Source of the DNA: Telmatactis stephensoni
Lineage: Eukaryota > Cnidaria > Anthozoa > Actiniaria > Isophelliidae
Direction: 5' to 3'
Assembly: GCA_029948255.1 (NCBI GenBank)
Contig: JALIZF010001521.1
Coordinates: forward strand, 310,001 to 374,000
Length of the DNA stretch: 64,000 bases
In this document: piece after piece, positions 1 to 11,485 of the stretch
Numbering within the stretch: position 1 is the stretch's first letter
Layout: every line of letters starts with the position of its first letter
Notes under the pieces: model-generated
The model's database searches: none
The model's input: only the letters and a program-made list of their open reading frames with translations
What the model was told of the DNA's origin: nothing
Translations under genes and position numbers: made by a program

Positions 1-2512
1 GATTCTGTGTCTGTACTTCACTAGATACTTCTTCTAATCTTGTAGATGGAATATCATTACCATGGAAAGACTTTCTGCTCAAAGCATCAGCATTCCCATT
101 CGATTTGCCTGATCTGTACTGCATTATAAAGTTGAACTGTGCAAGCTCTGCGGACCAACGCATTTCTGTGGCTCCCAGTCTTGCTGATGATTGCAAATAA
201 CTTAAAGGATTGTTATCAGTATACACAACAAAGTTTGAACAAAGTAATATATCACGAAACTTCTGCGTTATCGACCAGTAAAGTGCCAAGAGTTCGAGTT
301 TCATACTCGAGTAGTTCTGCATATTCCTCTCACTAGGACGAAGGCTTCGACTTGCATAACTGAGCACAACAAGTCCATTTTCCTGGTGTTGCGACAGCAC
401 TGCACCCAAACCTTGAAAACTTGCATCGGTCTCTAAGATGAAGGGACGACTAAAGTCTGGAAACCCAAGTACAGGAGCTGTAGTAAGCATCTGCTTCAGA
501 GTGTTAAAAGCGTCTTCACACAAAGTGTCCCATTTGTCTTTGATGCTGAGCTCTTCATTAACTGGTGGTTTCTTCTTTCCTTTGCCTTTCGTTGGAGTTG
601 GTCCTTGCAGGAGACGTTGCAGCGGGCTAGCAATTGCTGCGTACTTTGGCAAGAATCTACGGTAGTACCCAGAAAGTCCCAGAAAACTGCGAAGTTCTTT
701 CAATGTCTCTGGCCTTTTCCATTCGACAACGGCACGTACCTTCTCTGGATCTGGCGATGTGCCTTGACTTGTTACGATGTGACCAAGGTAATGAACCTTC
801 TCACGGAACAGTTGACATTTCTCTGGTTTCACTTTCAGGTTAAGTCTGGATAAACGTGATAAGACCATTTTTAAACGGTCCAAGGTTTCGTCAAAAGTTT
901 GACCAAAAACAAGAATATCATCAATATAAACGAGCAACATCTGGAAGTTAACATCACCGAATGCTCTGTCCATGAGACGCATAAACGTACTTGGAGCATT
1001 ACAGAGGCCAAATGGCATGCGCACATATTCATACAGCCCTCCGGTGCCTGTTCGGAATGCGGTCTTCTCGATGTCTGCCTCACGAACGGGAATTTGATTG
1101 AAGCCATGTGCAAGGTCTAAGCTGCAAAAGTACTTTGCTCCTTTGAGAACGTCCAAAGCTTCATCAATTCGGGGAAGAGGGTAGGCATCTTTGTGAGTTT
1201 TAGCATTGAGACGACGATAGTCCACGCATATGCGGAGTTTACCATCTTTTTTACGCACTAAGACAATAGGCGATGCATATGGGCTTGACGATTCTCTGAT
1301 TATTCCTCGGTCGATTGCTTTCTGTATGTAGTTTCGCACTTCAGGCCATTGTTGTGGAGGTACGCGTCTGTGGGGTAGCTTAACTGGACGGTCATCACTT
1401 GTAATAATGGGATGTTCCACCAAATCACAAAATCCGATATCATCTTCGTCTCTGCTGAATGTGGTATGGTATTCTGAAATTACATGTTGAAGTCGTTGGC
1501 ACTCTGACTCTGACAGCTCTCCGATGTCCATTCGTGATAATATCTCGCTGACATCTGCGACGTGCTCTGGTATGTTGTCTCGAGGCACAGATTCTTGAAA
1601 GTGAACATGAGATTCATTCACAGTCACATATTCAACAGATGGTTCAAGTTCAGCTGATGATAACGTAGCAAGTGGTGTTCGCGGATTCAAATAGACATCT
1701 CTGTCACTAAAATTAGCAACTTGGATTGGAGCGTGCCCATCACGACCGATGGTAACAACTGCTGCACCAACACTGACTCCATGAGGAAGCTCTGCAACAT
1801 TTACTTCTTGTCGTTCAACTAGGGCAGTGTACGGGTGACTTGATGCGGGCTTTGCTGAGCCTTCAACGACTCTAATGGAACGAGCAGGGATTAGCACTGG
1901 ACCGGTTCCAACTAGACGAACTCTTCCACTAACATTAGGATCTGTAACAATGGTCTCTTCGACCAGCAACGGTGTTGTATATATACGTAAAGCGTGAAGA
2001 AGCGGTGCTTCACTGTTACTAACTGATACAAGTAAATGTTCAACAAAGTTGTCTCCATACAATGAGACTAAAAATTTTCGCATGTCTCTAAGAATGTTAG
2101 ATCCCAAAATTCCAGGAACTCTACGCTTTCGGGACTGGACTGCAGGACAAACTGGGTCTTTGACTACCAAGAAACCCAACCCTTTGAATGTATGGGAGAA
2201 AACACATAAGTTCAGTTCCACGTAACCAACGTAGGGGATTTCCAGACCCTGTGACGCTGAAATTTTCATGTAAGACGTTACATCTATGAGTTCACTTCCT
2301 GGAGCTAGGTGTTCCTTAAAGAAGCTTTCAGTCACCGTTGACACCTCCGCACCTGTGTCAATCAGACATCTTACATCAACATTTCCAACCTTGACCCTCA
2401 CTTCTGGGCAGTCCCCTATTGCATTTGCAATTACTGAGCCTTCACTTATGTGCTGACCCACAACATGGCTCACTGTTGTGGGCTCAAGGGGTTTAACGGC
2501 TTTGCTCCAGGG
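1..2512 (-). CDS. pol: Ty3/gypsy retrotransposon pol (protease, reverse transcriptase, RNase H), 3' part off the window
   Basis: One minus-strand frame stays open from 2512 to the window edge. It has no start codon of its own; a stop at 2513-2515 opens the frame, so it is probably made by frameshifting from gag. Reading in translation order: a retropepsin motif (DTGA, about 2350-2365), an RT core with YIDD (about 915-930), RNase H residues, then GKSNGNADALSR (about 74-109), which is the usual end of RNase H in Ty3/gypsy elements. Integrase should follow to the left, outside the window. Domain order is known for the family; the motifs are seen directly. The frame was checked at all three landmarks and is the same, so this copy looks coding-competent as far as it can be seen. 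Confidence 0.9.
2435..2497 (-). promoter_or_regulatory. Predicted -1 ribosomal frameshift signal (slippery heptamer plus H-type pseudoknot)
   Basis: On the minus strand the heptamer G TTA AAC (2497-2491) is in phase with gag; slipping back one base puts the ribosome exactly into the pol frame, which is open from 2512. Eight bases downstream is a perfect 8-bp stem, CCCACAAC (2482-2475) with GTTGTGGG (2464-2457). Its 10-base loop contains TGAGCC (2472-2467), which pairs with GGCTCA at 2440-2435. That is an H-type pseudoknot with loops of 2, 2 and 16 bases. The layout matches known viral signals; GUUAAAC is a known slippery site (equine arteritis virus). Function is inferred. Confidence 0.8.
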
Positions 2513-3477
2513 TTAACTTGGGACTCATTCAACTTTGGGCAATCTTTCTTTACATGATCAGGGGAATCACACAGCCAACACTTGCGGGACCCACCAGCCC
2601 TGGGTGTTCTTCTAGTGTTCAATGCTGCAAGCAGTGATTCTATTTGTTTCTGTTGGGTAGCTATTTGTTGACCCTGGTCTTTTACCATCCTATGGAGATC
2701 ATGATTGGCTGAAATTTCGCTTAGGGTAGCTTGTTGCTTATCCTTAGGGGTTTGTGGGCGATTGTCATCCCTCATTAGCTTAAGTACCCTGTCACGTGCA
2801 TCGAAAAAAGAAAGCTCCGGGTGGTCTGAGTTGAGCCTTCTCAGTTCAGTACGTACAGTGTGGTTATTTACTGCCTCAGCTAAACGGTTCTTTAACTGAG
2901 AGTCCCGACCCGCTTTGAAAGAGCTATCAAGCTGTGTAATTCGATCCATCAACTTTACTAGATCAAGTGAGCATTTAATCAGATCATCACCCTCTTTCTG
3001 ATGGTATGAGTAGAATTGTTGTTGTAACTGGGGAAGACTATCCCCATCTCCAAATACACGGGTAAGTACCATATAAATCTTCATAGGATCATTCATCACT
3101 TTTTCACCCCTTCCAATTATTTCATACCGGGCGCTTCCAGCTAAATGCTCAATAAGAAATGCTGCTTGCTCTTTTTCATTTAGACCTCGACTAGCACAGG
3201 CGGCCTTTGCATCTTCAATCCAGTCATCGATGGTTAAATCATTGGAATTCTCTGATCTCCCGCGAAATCTCTCAAGTTTCCTTGAGTTAACATAGAAAAC
3301 ACGCTCTTTCTGCTCTTTCGCTTCGATCTCTTTCCTCAAGACCTTCTTGATTTCTTTTTCTGCAATTTCAGCATTTTTTTCAGCTTTGTCTGCAATTTCT
3401 TGTTTTTCTTTGACGAGAGACTTTAGAGTCTCGATTTCTTTCTTAGCTTTCGCTAATTCCAGAACCGAAGCCATCAT
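2470..3477 (-). CDS. gag: Ty3/gypsy gag polyprotein
   Basis: A 335-residue intact frame. The first ~65 residues are charged and heptad-like (Lys/Glu-rich, probably coiled coil), the middle resembles a retrotransposon gag capsid region, and a single zinc knuckle CWLCDSPDHVKKDC fits C-x2-C-x4-H-x4-C near residue 300. It would form the particle and bind the element RNA. The start ATG lies 58 bases after the primer-binding site, with no other gene between. The stop (2470-2472) lies inside the pol frame, giving a 40-odd base overlap. No lesion seen. Confidence 0.9.
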   Translation of the reverse strand: MMASVLELAKAKKEIETLKSLVKEKQEIADKAEKNAEIAEKEIKKVLRKEIEAKEQKERVFYVNSRKLERFRGRSENSNDLTIDDWIEDAKAACASRGLNEKEQAAFLIEHLAGSARYEIIGRGEKVMNDPMKIYMVLTRVFGDGDSLPQLQQQFYSYHQKEGDDLIKCSLDLVKLMDRITQLDSSFKAGRDSQLKNRLAEAVNNHTVRTELRRLNSDHPELSFFDARDRVLKLMRDDNRPQTPKDKQQATLSEISANHDLHRMVKDQGQQIATQQKQIESLLAALNTRRTPRAGGSRKCWLCDSPDHVKKDCPKLNESQVNPGAKPLNPLSPQQ

Positions 3478-3532
3478 ACAATTGCTATTTATATGTCTTA
3501 CCTCTATGTAGACCGTCAGGGTTAGAAGGAAA

Positions 3533-3550
3533 CGACTGCTCGCGACGCCA
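3533..3550 (-). other. Primer-binding site of the gypsy element
   Basis: On the minus strand the 18 bases begin TGGCGTCGCGAGCAG, two bases after the LTR end and 56 bases before the gag ATG. TGG pairs with a tRNA CCA tail, and the rest resembles the 3' end of a tRNA-Ser from memory. The exact tRNA needs a genome tRNA set to confirm. Confidence 0.75.
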
Positions 3551-3552
3551 GA

Positions 3553-3886
3553 TGTGACACAGGTCGATTCGCTCCTTGTTTATTATAGAAATAATAGCGA
3601 CAATAACCTAAAATTACAGGGTTTGTTTAAGACAAAATATGAAAATAGAACTAAGAATACATCAAAAAGCTTACCCTGTCGGCGGTTCTATGCTCGCTGA
3701 ATAATAGTATGATATAATAGTATGATTTCTAATACAAATAAATTCGTACAAAAGGTTGTAAACTGTATACAAAAAAGGAAGAAAACAACATGAAACAAAC
3801 TACTTGTCTTCTCCTCGTGGTCTGGCCTCGTGCCAGTCCCCACGGGTGACTAGTTGCCAACAGGGAGCCCGAGGACACTCCTCACA
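3553..3886 (-). repeat. 5' LTR of the gypsy element
   Basis: The block begins TGTGA and ends TCACA (plus-strand view), a perfect 5-bp terminal inverted repeat. It directly precedes the primer-binding site, and its outer edge coincides with the point where the flanking ~1 kb inverted repeat begins. I considered a longer LTR ending near 4013 but preferred 3886 because the sequence beyond it also occurs at 6170-6281 without any gypsy element. The second LTR is outside the window, so length and target duplication are unconfirmed. Confidence 0.65.
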
Positions 3887-4940
3887 TACTCGTGCTCAGG
3901 CCATAGGCCGAGAACGAGTTATAAACTGCAAATATATTTTTCTTTTTTTTCTTTTTTTCCTATGTTCATCTCGAGAATGCGGCATTCTTGCGCAATTGAT
4001 CACGTGTTACAGATCATGATTGGTTAAGAGCGTAAGAAACAATGTCCTTCATTCATCACTTTTGAGCGAGTGCGAACTCTTCGACTGAGTGAACGCCAGT
4101 CAGGAACTTTAGGAATGCAAGATGGTGGACAGCCTTTCAGAGACGGGCTCTTCCAGACAATAGAAAGTGGAGCTTTTAACTCGAGATACAGTGTATACCT
4201 AGACACTTATAAGAGCTTCAGAATGGGCTGTTATTTTGAGCTTGATCTCCAATATTTTGACCAAATATCAAACTCTCAATGGAGTACTCGAAACCGAAGT
4301 TCCTGCGATAAAGAAGTGATTCCTTTGAGCTGGAAATCTAGGAATTTCTCACCCTATATGTTGCTAAACGAACACATATAGAGGCAAGTCAATTATATTT
4401 CTCATTCAAGCATTCAAGAGATCTTTAAGTTTTTATACTGAATTTTAACACCGAAATTCTTGACCACAGTTTATTTATATATTTTCATGGAACTAAGGCT
4501 CTATTTGACCTGATGCGTTTGATCATGTAATGGATAAAACATCTGAAACATGAACGAAAAAATACACGATTTGTTATTGTGTCAAAAACGTCATTGTAGA
4601 AGTCTTTACAGCAAACAGTTGAGATATATAGTGAAATAAAAAGTTGAATAAACTGGTATATTTGCTGGTAATATTTTTGCATGTCGGAGATATATAATAC
4701 TCATGCATGATAATAGAAGGACAAAGGCAAACACTAATAGCTGCTGACAGACAAATTGACTAATCAGATATTCTTTAAAAAGGTCAAAAAAGGTCTTTAT
4801 TATGTTACAGTTAACTATTTCCGGAATGGTGAAGAATGCGTGAAACAGCTCGGGAAGAGTACAAACGGGGCCGGTCATTTGAGCCTCTCCTAAAAGGGGC
4901 TCCCAGGGCACGAGTGGACGCACGTGTGCGTCTAGTTCTA
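3887..4940. repeat. Left arm of a ~1 kb inverted repeat pair
   Basis: The segment matches the reverse complement of 5297-6290 along its length, with many substitutions and small indels. Shared landmarks are the block around ACTCGTGC..AGGCC, a CAAT-like run with TTAAGA/ACGT, the AACTATTTCCGGAATGG block, and the GCACGAGTG/ACGCACGTGTGC inner end. The gypsy LTR cuts its outer end. No convincing gene lies inside; short open frames here are not conserved between arms. Confidence 0.8.
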
Positions 4941-5240
4941 TCTAATCTCAGCTCTCAAGTTCATTTGCTTACGCTGTCTGAAAACTGGGTTCACAAGGAT
5001 ATTACTGATGCTGAGCTCGAAATCTGTGGCTATCCATTATTTAGACATGATAGAGCAGCCAAAGGAGGTGGAGTGGCTGTATATGTAAGAAATGATGTAT
5101 CTGCGGTGTGAAGATCCGACCTTGAATATGATAACATTGAAGGTTTATGGCTAGAAATTCTTAAATCATGCAATCTTTAAGTGGGGCAATTTTTTAGGGC
5201 TCCAAATTCACCTGATAAATATTTCATGGCTAAATTTGAA
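4941..5240 (+). pseudogene. LINE endonuclease fragment (first part)
   Basis: Translation gives LTLSENWVHKD, EICGYPLFRHDRA and GGGVAVYVRND, the conserved middle of an apurinic-type LINE endonuclease of the CR1/L2 kind. An in-frame stop follows at about 5109, then recognisable residues (EYDNIEGLWLEIL, FRAPNSPDKYF) continue with further stops. The rest of the endonuclease resumes at 6460, so the intervening repeat arm sits inside this LINE. Confidence 0.8.
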
Positions 5241-5296
5241 GACATTGTTTCGTTGTGAGACAAAATTTGTGACGTAATCGTGTGACGTAACAATTA

Positions 5297-6290
5297 TCAA
5301 CTAGATGCACACGTGCGTTCACTCGTGCCCCTGGAGCCCTTTTTAAGAGAGGCTCCAATGACCGGCTCCGTTCGTACTCTTCCCCGAGCCCTTTCACACA
5401 TTCTTCACCATTCCGGGAAATAGCTAACCGTAACATAATGCCCTTCTTTGAATCGGCTAACTTAAACTAAAAAATATCTTGATTAGTCAGTTTGTCTGTC
5501 AACAGCTATTAGTGTTTGCCTTTGTCTTGCTATTATCATGCATGGGTATGATATCTCCAACATGCAAAAATATACCAGTTTATTCAACTTCTTATTTCAC
5601 TATATATCTCAATTGTTTGCTGTAAAGACTTCTACAACGGCATATTATTTGACACAATAACAAATCGTGTATTTTTTCGTTCATGTTTCGGATGTTTTAT
5701 ACATGAATACTGAAAGACGTTACGTGACCAAACGTGAAATACAAGGTCAACGGAATCTAGTTTCATGCCATTCCGATATTAAATTAAAATTCAGTACAAA
5801 AACCTCTCAAGATTTCTTGAATGCTTGAACGAGGAATATAATTGACTTGCTTCTATGTATGTTCGTTTAGCAACATGTAGGATGAGAAATTTGTAGTTTT
5901 CCAGCTCATAGGAAATAGTCTTTATCGCGAGCCGCCTCCTTTCAAGTACTCCATTTAGAGTTCGATATTTGGTCAAAGTATTGGAGATGAAGCTCAAAAT
6001 AGCAGCCCATTCTGAAGCTCTTATAAGTATATAGGTATATCTCGAGTTAAAAGCTCCAAATTACATTGTTCTACTGCAGGAAAAGCCTATCTCTGAAAGC
6101 TATTTTCTTTGTAGTCGGCCATCTTGCATTCCTAAAGCTCCTGGCTTGTGTTCGCTCAAAGGTGATGAATGAAGGGCATTCATTGTTTTTACGTTCTTAA
6201 CCAATCAGAAGTCTCTCAGGACGAACAGAGGAAAAAAAAACATTTGCAGTTTATAACTAGTTCCCGGCCTAAAGGCCTGGGCACGAGTAA
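5297..6290. repeat. Right arm of the ~1 kb inverted repeat pair
   Basis: This is the reverse-complement partner of 3887-4940. It lies inside the LINE, separating 4941-5240 from 6460-7310; the inserted block may extend to ~6460, past the part shared with the left arm. The two arms face each other across about 350 bases of LINE, so the region could fold into a long hairpin. No coding content recognised. Confidence 0.8.
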
Positions 6291-6459
6291 TTAGTAAGAT
6301 CATTAACACAAACTACTAGTCGTGAACTTGAGAGACACCAACGGGTATGTAAATATCATTCTTATTTGAGGTTCGTTTTAACCCCCGAGTTAACATCGAT
6401 CGATGGTAATGTGTTTCTTTGTTATCTATGCTTGTAGATTTCGAACATGTCTTGAACAT

Positions 6460-7310
6460 ACTTGAGTGAGTGAATAAACAGTGTTTGGAACCTTGGAGAC
6501 TAGCGTCTAGCAGTACAGACATGATGGATGTTTGTATGTCTCAGGGTAACGAGATTATAATTATGGGGGACTTAAACTGTGACTTTCTAGCAAAGCAGGC
6601 CGCTCCAGTTGAATGTAAACAACTCAAAGCTATACTCAAGTCTTTGAATTTCACCCAACTTATTTCTGAAGCTACACGCGTTACTCAAGGATCAAAGACT
6701 TTATTGGACATGATTGCGTCTAATGTTCCCCAAAATATCAGTTTCTCTGAAGTTGCATCTTTAAGTTTAAGCAATCATGTGTGCAAAAGTTAAATCACAG
6801 GAAGGCGCCGGCACAAACGGAATTGATTAGAAATTATGCAAATTATGATTCATCGCTGTTTTGTAAAGATCTGAATAGTATGGATTGGGACATTCCAGAG
6901 ATTTCATCAGGGATTACTGATGATCCATCCAATTGTATAAATGAACAATGGACCAATTTTAAGCTTTTGTTCGCATTCACGCACCAATCATTTCAAAGCG
7001 TGTGCATGGGATAGACAACTGCCCGTGGATGACCAGTGGTATCAAAAGAGATATGCATGATTATAGAGTGATTATAGCCTGAAAAAAGCCAGAAGAACCA
7101 ACAATGACGAAGACTGGCTAAATTATCGTATTGTAAGAAATTGTGCGACCAAGAAAATGAAAATAGGTAAGAATTTGTATAACAACAGTAAAACAGTAAT
7201 GACCCTAAAGCTTTCTGGAAGACAATCAAAAAGATTCTCCCTGGTGAAGGGAAAGTCAAAGTTTAAAGTATTAATATTGATGGTGAAAACTGTAACATTC
7301 CCACTGGTGA
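6460..7310 (+). pseudogene. LINE endonuclease and linker fragment (second part)
   Basis: The first ~330 bases encode IIIMGDLNCDFLAK and a C-terminal endonuclease stretch with LDMIASN. The linker to the RT follows: NYDSSLFCKDLNSMDW (about 6840-6890), then WMTSGIKRDM, then NDPKAFWKTIKKILPG (about 7198-7245). Reading frame changes several times, so the copy is dead. The sequence fades after 7310 and the RT itself is absent. Clade is CR1/L2-like by motif style. Confidence 0.75.
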
Positions 7311-8260
7311 CCTCTGCACACAAAGCCTCTGTGAAGATTTAAGATATGGGAGGACTCAGCCCTCTGGCGAACAATCCCTGGAATCTCCCCGAAACGAGAG
7401 CACCTACGCTTGCTCACTGTAAGTGAAATGTCAAGGTCGAGCCGGAATGGATGTTCACCCCAAAACTCAGAAAGAAAACAAAGCAAACTGCAGACGATGT
7501 CAGAATGTTTTAATCCATATCAATATGTTCATTGGTTTAAATGAAATACAACTTAACTCACAGGGGCAAAACTATGCCATTACAGACCTAGCAGCGAATT
7601 GGATATATATTGGCCAGCAGAAAACAAAATGCAAATTACAGAACCGCAGGTTTGAACTGAGACACATCCGATGACGAGCGGTATAAGGAGACTACTTCAG
7701 CCGTAGCCTGATTGGATGAGCTAGCTGAAAGGGCCGCCAAAGGACTATTGGGCTTTAGCGCCTCCCTTATATCAGTATAGTGCTAGACCAGCCTACATGG
7801 TGTGCAATTGTCTCTTCGTTCACTCCTAGGAGAGGTAGGGGAATCGAGCAGCCAGACCTCAAACTATGAGGGGTTTCTCCTTCGTCAGCATTGACTGCAC
7901 ACAGGCACAACTTGAGGCTACTACAGCCAACCCGCAAAACAGCTCCTCGGTTTCTCTATCTCCACGAGCTCCACAAAAAAGCCGGAACTGATGTCAACCT
8001 TTAACAACTTACAAATTGGCTACTTAGCGTTCGGAAGTCCAAACTGGGCAGATGGTATGGTCTGAACATCTGCACATGGCAAATGTGTTAACGACATCCC
8101 CACACAGAGTCTTCCCAAAAGAGTGGTTAAATACCAGGGTAGAAAAATTGGGTGAAAACAACACTTCTTTAGAAAGACATGTACCTAGGTGGGAACTGTG
8201 ATCACCCGACAAAAAGTTGATGGAAAAGAAGGCCAAGTCCCAACTTAACACATACAGTGA
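7311..8260. other. No recognisable gene; probable 5' part of the DIRS element
   Basis: I find no convincing coding sequence in this stretch. Its right part (about 8020-8260) leads in shifted frames into the DIRS gag/RT, so it is probably decayed DIRS leader and gag. The rest is unassigned. Confidence 0.4.
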
Positions 8261-9898
8261 CATCCCCAAATTGCCGGGCTCGCGCAAAACACCCAGAATG
8301 TGGCTAAATATCCTACCCAATTTATCGAGAAAAAGGGGAAGGCTTTTTTGTGGCAGGCTCCGCGCTTGGGCCTGCTCTTCCCTTCAAACAAAGATCTGAG
8401 ACAGCAATTTCAATTTGAGAAGGCAATTTCTTCAGCCAGCTTTGCTCAAAAAGGGAAGCAGTTTTTCCCAGGGGCACCTCTTCCACAAAACCCTGGCATC
8501 GAGGGGGTGCAACAAACTACCTCAACCGAAACCAGTTTCAAGGGAGAGGCCAGGCCAACTACAGGCAATTCAGGCCATCCAGGGGAAGAGGCAGAACTTT
8601 CCCAACCTCCACTCAATCAACCCCTTCTCTTCAGACATTCAGGTATGTCACAAAAATTAAGCACAAACAATGTTATGTTAAACATACCAATAGGGGGCAG
8701 AATAGCTCATTTTTATTCAAACTGGGTAAGAATTACAAACGATCCTTGGGTTTTAGAATCAGTGCTGGGGCACAAATTAGAATTTGTTCAGACCCCACAC
8801 CAATCAGTTACTTCTGTAATGCATTTGACAAGCAATCAGATGGAGCTAATCGACACAGAAGTTCAGGCTCTTCAGGAAAAATTAGCCATTCAGAAAGTTC
8901 TAGAGCCCAAAAGTCAAAACCAGTTTATAAGTCCCTTATTTACGGTACCCAAAAAAGGGGGTGGTCACAGACCAGTTATAAATCTGAAAGGGTTGAATCA
9001 ATTTGTAGAGTACCAACATTTCAAAATGGAGGGGGTTTCAATGCTGAACGACCTCTTAAAACCAGGGGATTTTCTAACCAAAATAGATCTAAAAGATGCG
9101 TACCTAAGTGTCCCCATTTGGGAACATCACCAAAAGTACCTGCGCTTCATGTGGCGAGGCGAACTGAACATTCACAAAGTTACTCAAACCCGTAGTAGCA
9201 CACTTGAGAAAAAGGGGTGTCAGGCTGATTATTTACTTGAACGACATTCTTATAATGTCAGCTTGTCAAAAGCTTCCAACAGACCACACTTTACTTGCAA
9301 CCAATCTCTTAACCGACCTAGGCTTTGTTATCAACAAAGAGAAATTGGTCTTGGAACCACGCCAGGAATTAGAGTTCCTGGGATTTTTAGTAAACTCAAT
9401 GTCAATGTCTCTATGTCTTCCAAAAGACAAGATACGAGGTATCAAGACAGATTGTCAACAATTGCTGGAAAACCCTTCAGTATCAGTCAGAGTGCTATCT
9501 CGTCTGTTGGGAAAACTGTCAGCGTCGATTCAGGCAGTTTTTCCAGCTCCCCTTCATTACCGTTTTCTGCTAAGAGCCAAAAATCTAGCTTTAAAGGAAA
9601 GTCAGGTGGGTTACGAAACCATCTTGACCCTAGACCAAGCAGCTCAACAGGAGCTTGTTTGGTGGAGGGATCACCTTGCAGCTTGGAACGGCAAATCTCT
9701 CCTGAGGAAACAGGAAGACCTAATAATCGAAACAGATGCATCAAACCTAGGCTGGGGAGCCTCCTGCAATGGGGTGCAAACAGGAGGGCTATGGTCTACC
9801 CAGGAACGCCTCAACCGTATCAACTGCCTAGAATTAATGGCAGGAGGCTTTGCCATCAAGTCAGTCGTTTTGCAAGGACAAAACATCTATTCAGGTAA
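8261..9898 (+). pseudogene. DIRS gag end, reverse transcriptase and RNase H (frameshifted, internal deletion)
   Basis: The frame from 8261 reads AKYPTQFIEKKGKAFLWQAP (gag end), GGRIAHFYSNW, a KVLEP..FISPLFTVPKKGG..RPVINLKGLN block and FLTKIDLKDAYLSVPI (RT motif A), up to YLRFMWRGE at ~9165. The next expected piece, the LPFGL-type motif B, is missing, and a different frame continues with FTKLLKPVVAHLRKRG from ~9171. The catalytic motif then reads YLND rather than YxDD. RNase H follows in that frame (LIIETDASNLGWGA, CLELMAGGFAI). A small deletion plus a substitution therefore remove RT activity. Confidence 0.85.
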
Positions 9899-10617
9899 AG
9901 TTGCTGATGGACAATACAACAGCAATAGCCTATGTCAACAGGATGGGAGGTCAATCTCCCGTTCTAGCCAGTCTAGTTTACGACATATGGCAGTGGTGCC
10001 TTCAGAGAGACATAGGACTATCTGCTCGGCATATCCCAGGCGTTCTGAACTCAGAAGCAGATTACGAATCCAGAGTAGACCGAGATTCCTCAGACTGGAA
10101 ACTAAACCCAATAGTTTTCAATCACCTCAATCATATCTGGGGCCCATTTCAAGTAGATCTATTTGCAACTCGCCTAACAAATCAACTCAGAAGATTTGTG
10201 AGTTGGAGACCAGACCCAGAGGCGGAAGCGACAGACGCTTTCTCTCAGGACTGGTCTCAAGTAAGGGGTTATGCATTTCCCCCATTCAGTCTTGTAGGTC
10301 GCTGTCTCTCTCAAGTGAGGGAACAGAAAGTCCAGCTACTATGTCTAGTAGCCCCTGTATGGGAGACTCAGCCATGGTACCCTCTTCTGTTGGAGCTCAG
10401 CATAGACTACCCTTGCTTGTTTCCAGTCAGCCAAGAGCTCCTCAACAGATGGGAACAACCACACCCACTGTCTCACATCCAACTAGCAGGCTGGCTTGTC
10501 TCAGCCAACGTTACTCTTCAATTGGAGTTTCAGAAAACAGCTCAACAACTCCTTTTGTCAGCCTGTCGAAATCAAACGTCTAGCTCATACGACTCCGCCT
10601 GGCGCCTGTGGGGTTAG
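9899..10617 (+). pseudogene. DIRS RNase H end and linker to the recombinase
   Basis: A third frame takes over at about 9895 and reads LLMDNTTAIAYVNRMGG, LSARHIPGVLNSEAD and WGPFQVDLFATRLTNQ, the typical end of DIRS RNase H and the following domain. SWRPDPEAEATDAF and a region leading into the recombinase N-terminus come next. Apart from the entry frameshift this 240-codon piece is open. It ends at a stop at 10615-10617. Confidence 0.8.
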
Positions 10618-11485
10618 CTGGTGTGATCAACAACAAATTGATCACCTTTCAGCCAATATACAACACGTTGTAAACTTTTTAGCATTTCAATTTGAGGCAG
10701 GGAAAGAATACCTGCACAATCAATGTCTACCGTTCTGCTATTTCCAGCATACTTCCGAAGGTGGATGACGTAAGCGTAGGGCAACAGCCTCTTGTATGCC
10801 AAGTTATGAAAGGTATATACCAAAGGAAACCCCCTCTCTCAAGATACACTAGCTCGTAGGGATGTTGCAAAGGTTCTAACGTACTTAAAAACTTTAGGAC
10901 CGAATGAGTCCATGTCGTTAAAACAACCTTTCTGCAAAACTAGTTTTGCTCTTAGCTCTTACATCTGCTGAGCGAGGGTCTGATTAGCCGCTCATGATCT
11001 TCGATTTAGGAAACGTCACCCAGAAGGGAGTCACTTTTAATTTACCTGAACTCACCAAGTCAATCAGAGTTGGGAAAAAATTAAAAGTGTCATTTCATGC
11101 AAGTTTCCCGCAGGGACAGACTCCTGTGTCCCTGTGAATGCCTTAAAGCATACGAAGCTTGTACGGCAGAGTTCAGAGCCCTTAGACCCGGTTTAAACCT
11201 AACAAACTATTTCTGGCCATCATTAGACCTCACAAGCCAGTAAAATCATCAACTCTAGCTCACTGGATAAAATATATTTTAGGTGAAGCTGGTATTGATG
11301 CACACATGTTTAAAGCCCACTCCACTAGGAGTGCTGCTTCCTCTGCTGCCGCTAGAGCAGGTTTATCAGTTACTGATATCATAAGAATGGCTGATTGGTC
11401 TAATGACAGCATATTTCGTAAATTTTATTATAAACCAGTCCATGACGCATCTTTTGGCAGGACTGTGCTTGGCCTCTTAGTTTAG
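10618..11485 (+). pseudogene. DIRS tyrosine recombinase, many lesions
   Basis: Fragments in all three frames match a DIRS recombinase: KLVLLLALTSAERGSD (about 10935-10985, the first catalytic arginine box), then an open C-terminal run ending at TAG 11483-11485. That run holds FKAHSTRSAASSAAARAG (HxxR box), IIRMADWSN and IFRKFYYKPVHD (tyrosine nucleophile). Several stops and shifts lie between, so no full-length protein is possible, though the catalytic C-terminus is intact. Confidence 0.8.

Larger units (their letters stand above)
8261..11485 (+). mobile_element. DIRS-like tyrosine-recombinase retrotransposon, decayed
   Basis: A DIRS-type reverse transcriptase, RNase H, and a C-terminal tyrosine recombinase follow one another on the plus strand, the order known for DIRS elements. 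The reading frame shifts at about 9170, 9895 and repeatedly after 10620. I could not identify terminal repeats or an internal complementary region, so the outer limits are the coding limits only. Confidence 0.8.

Noticed and set aside
438..853. Plus-strand open frames in the pol region
   Set aside because: Antisense shadows of the RT/RNase H coding sequence.
3553..4013. Longer gypsy LTR ending GTGTTACA
   Set aside because: Sequence beyond 3886 also occurs at 6170-6281 as part of another repeat without gypsy sequence, and TCACA at 3886 makes a better inverted end.
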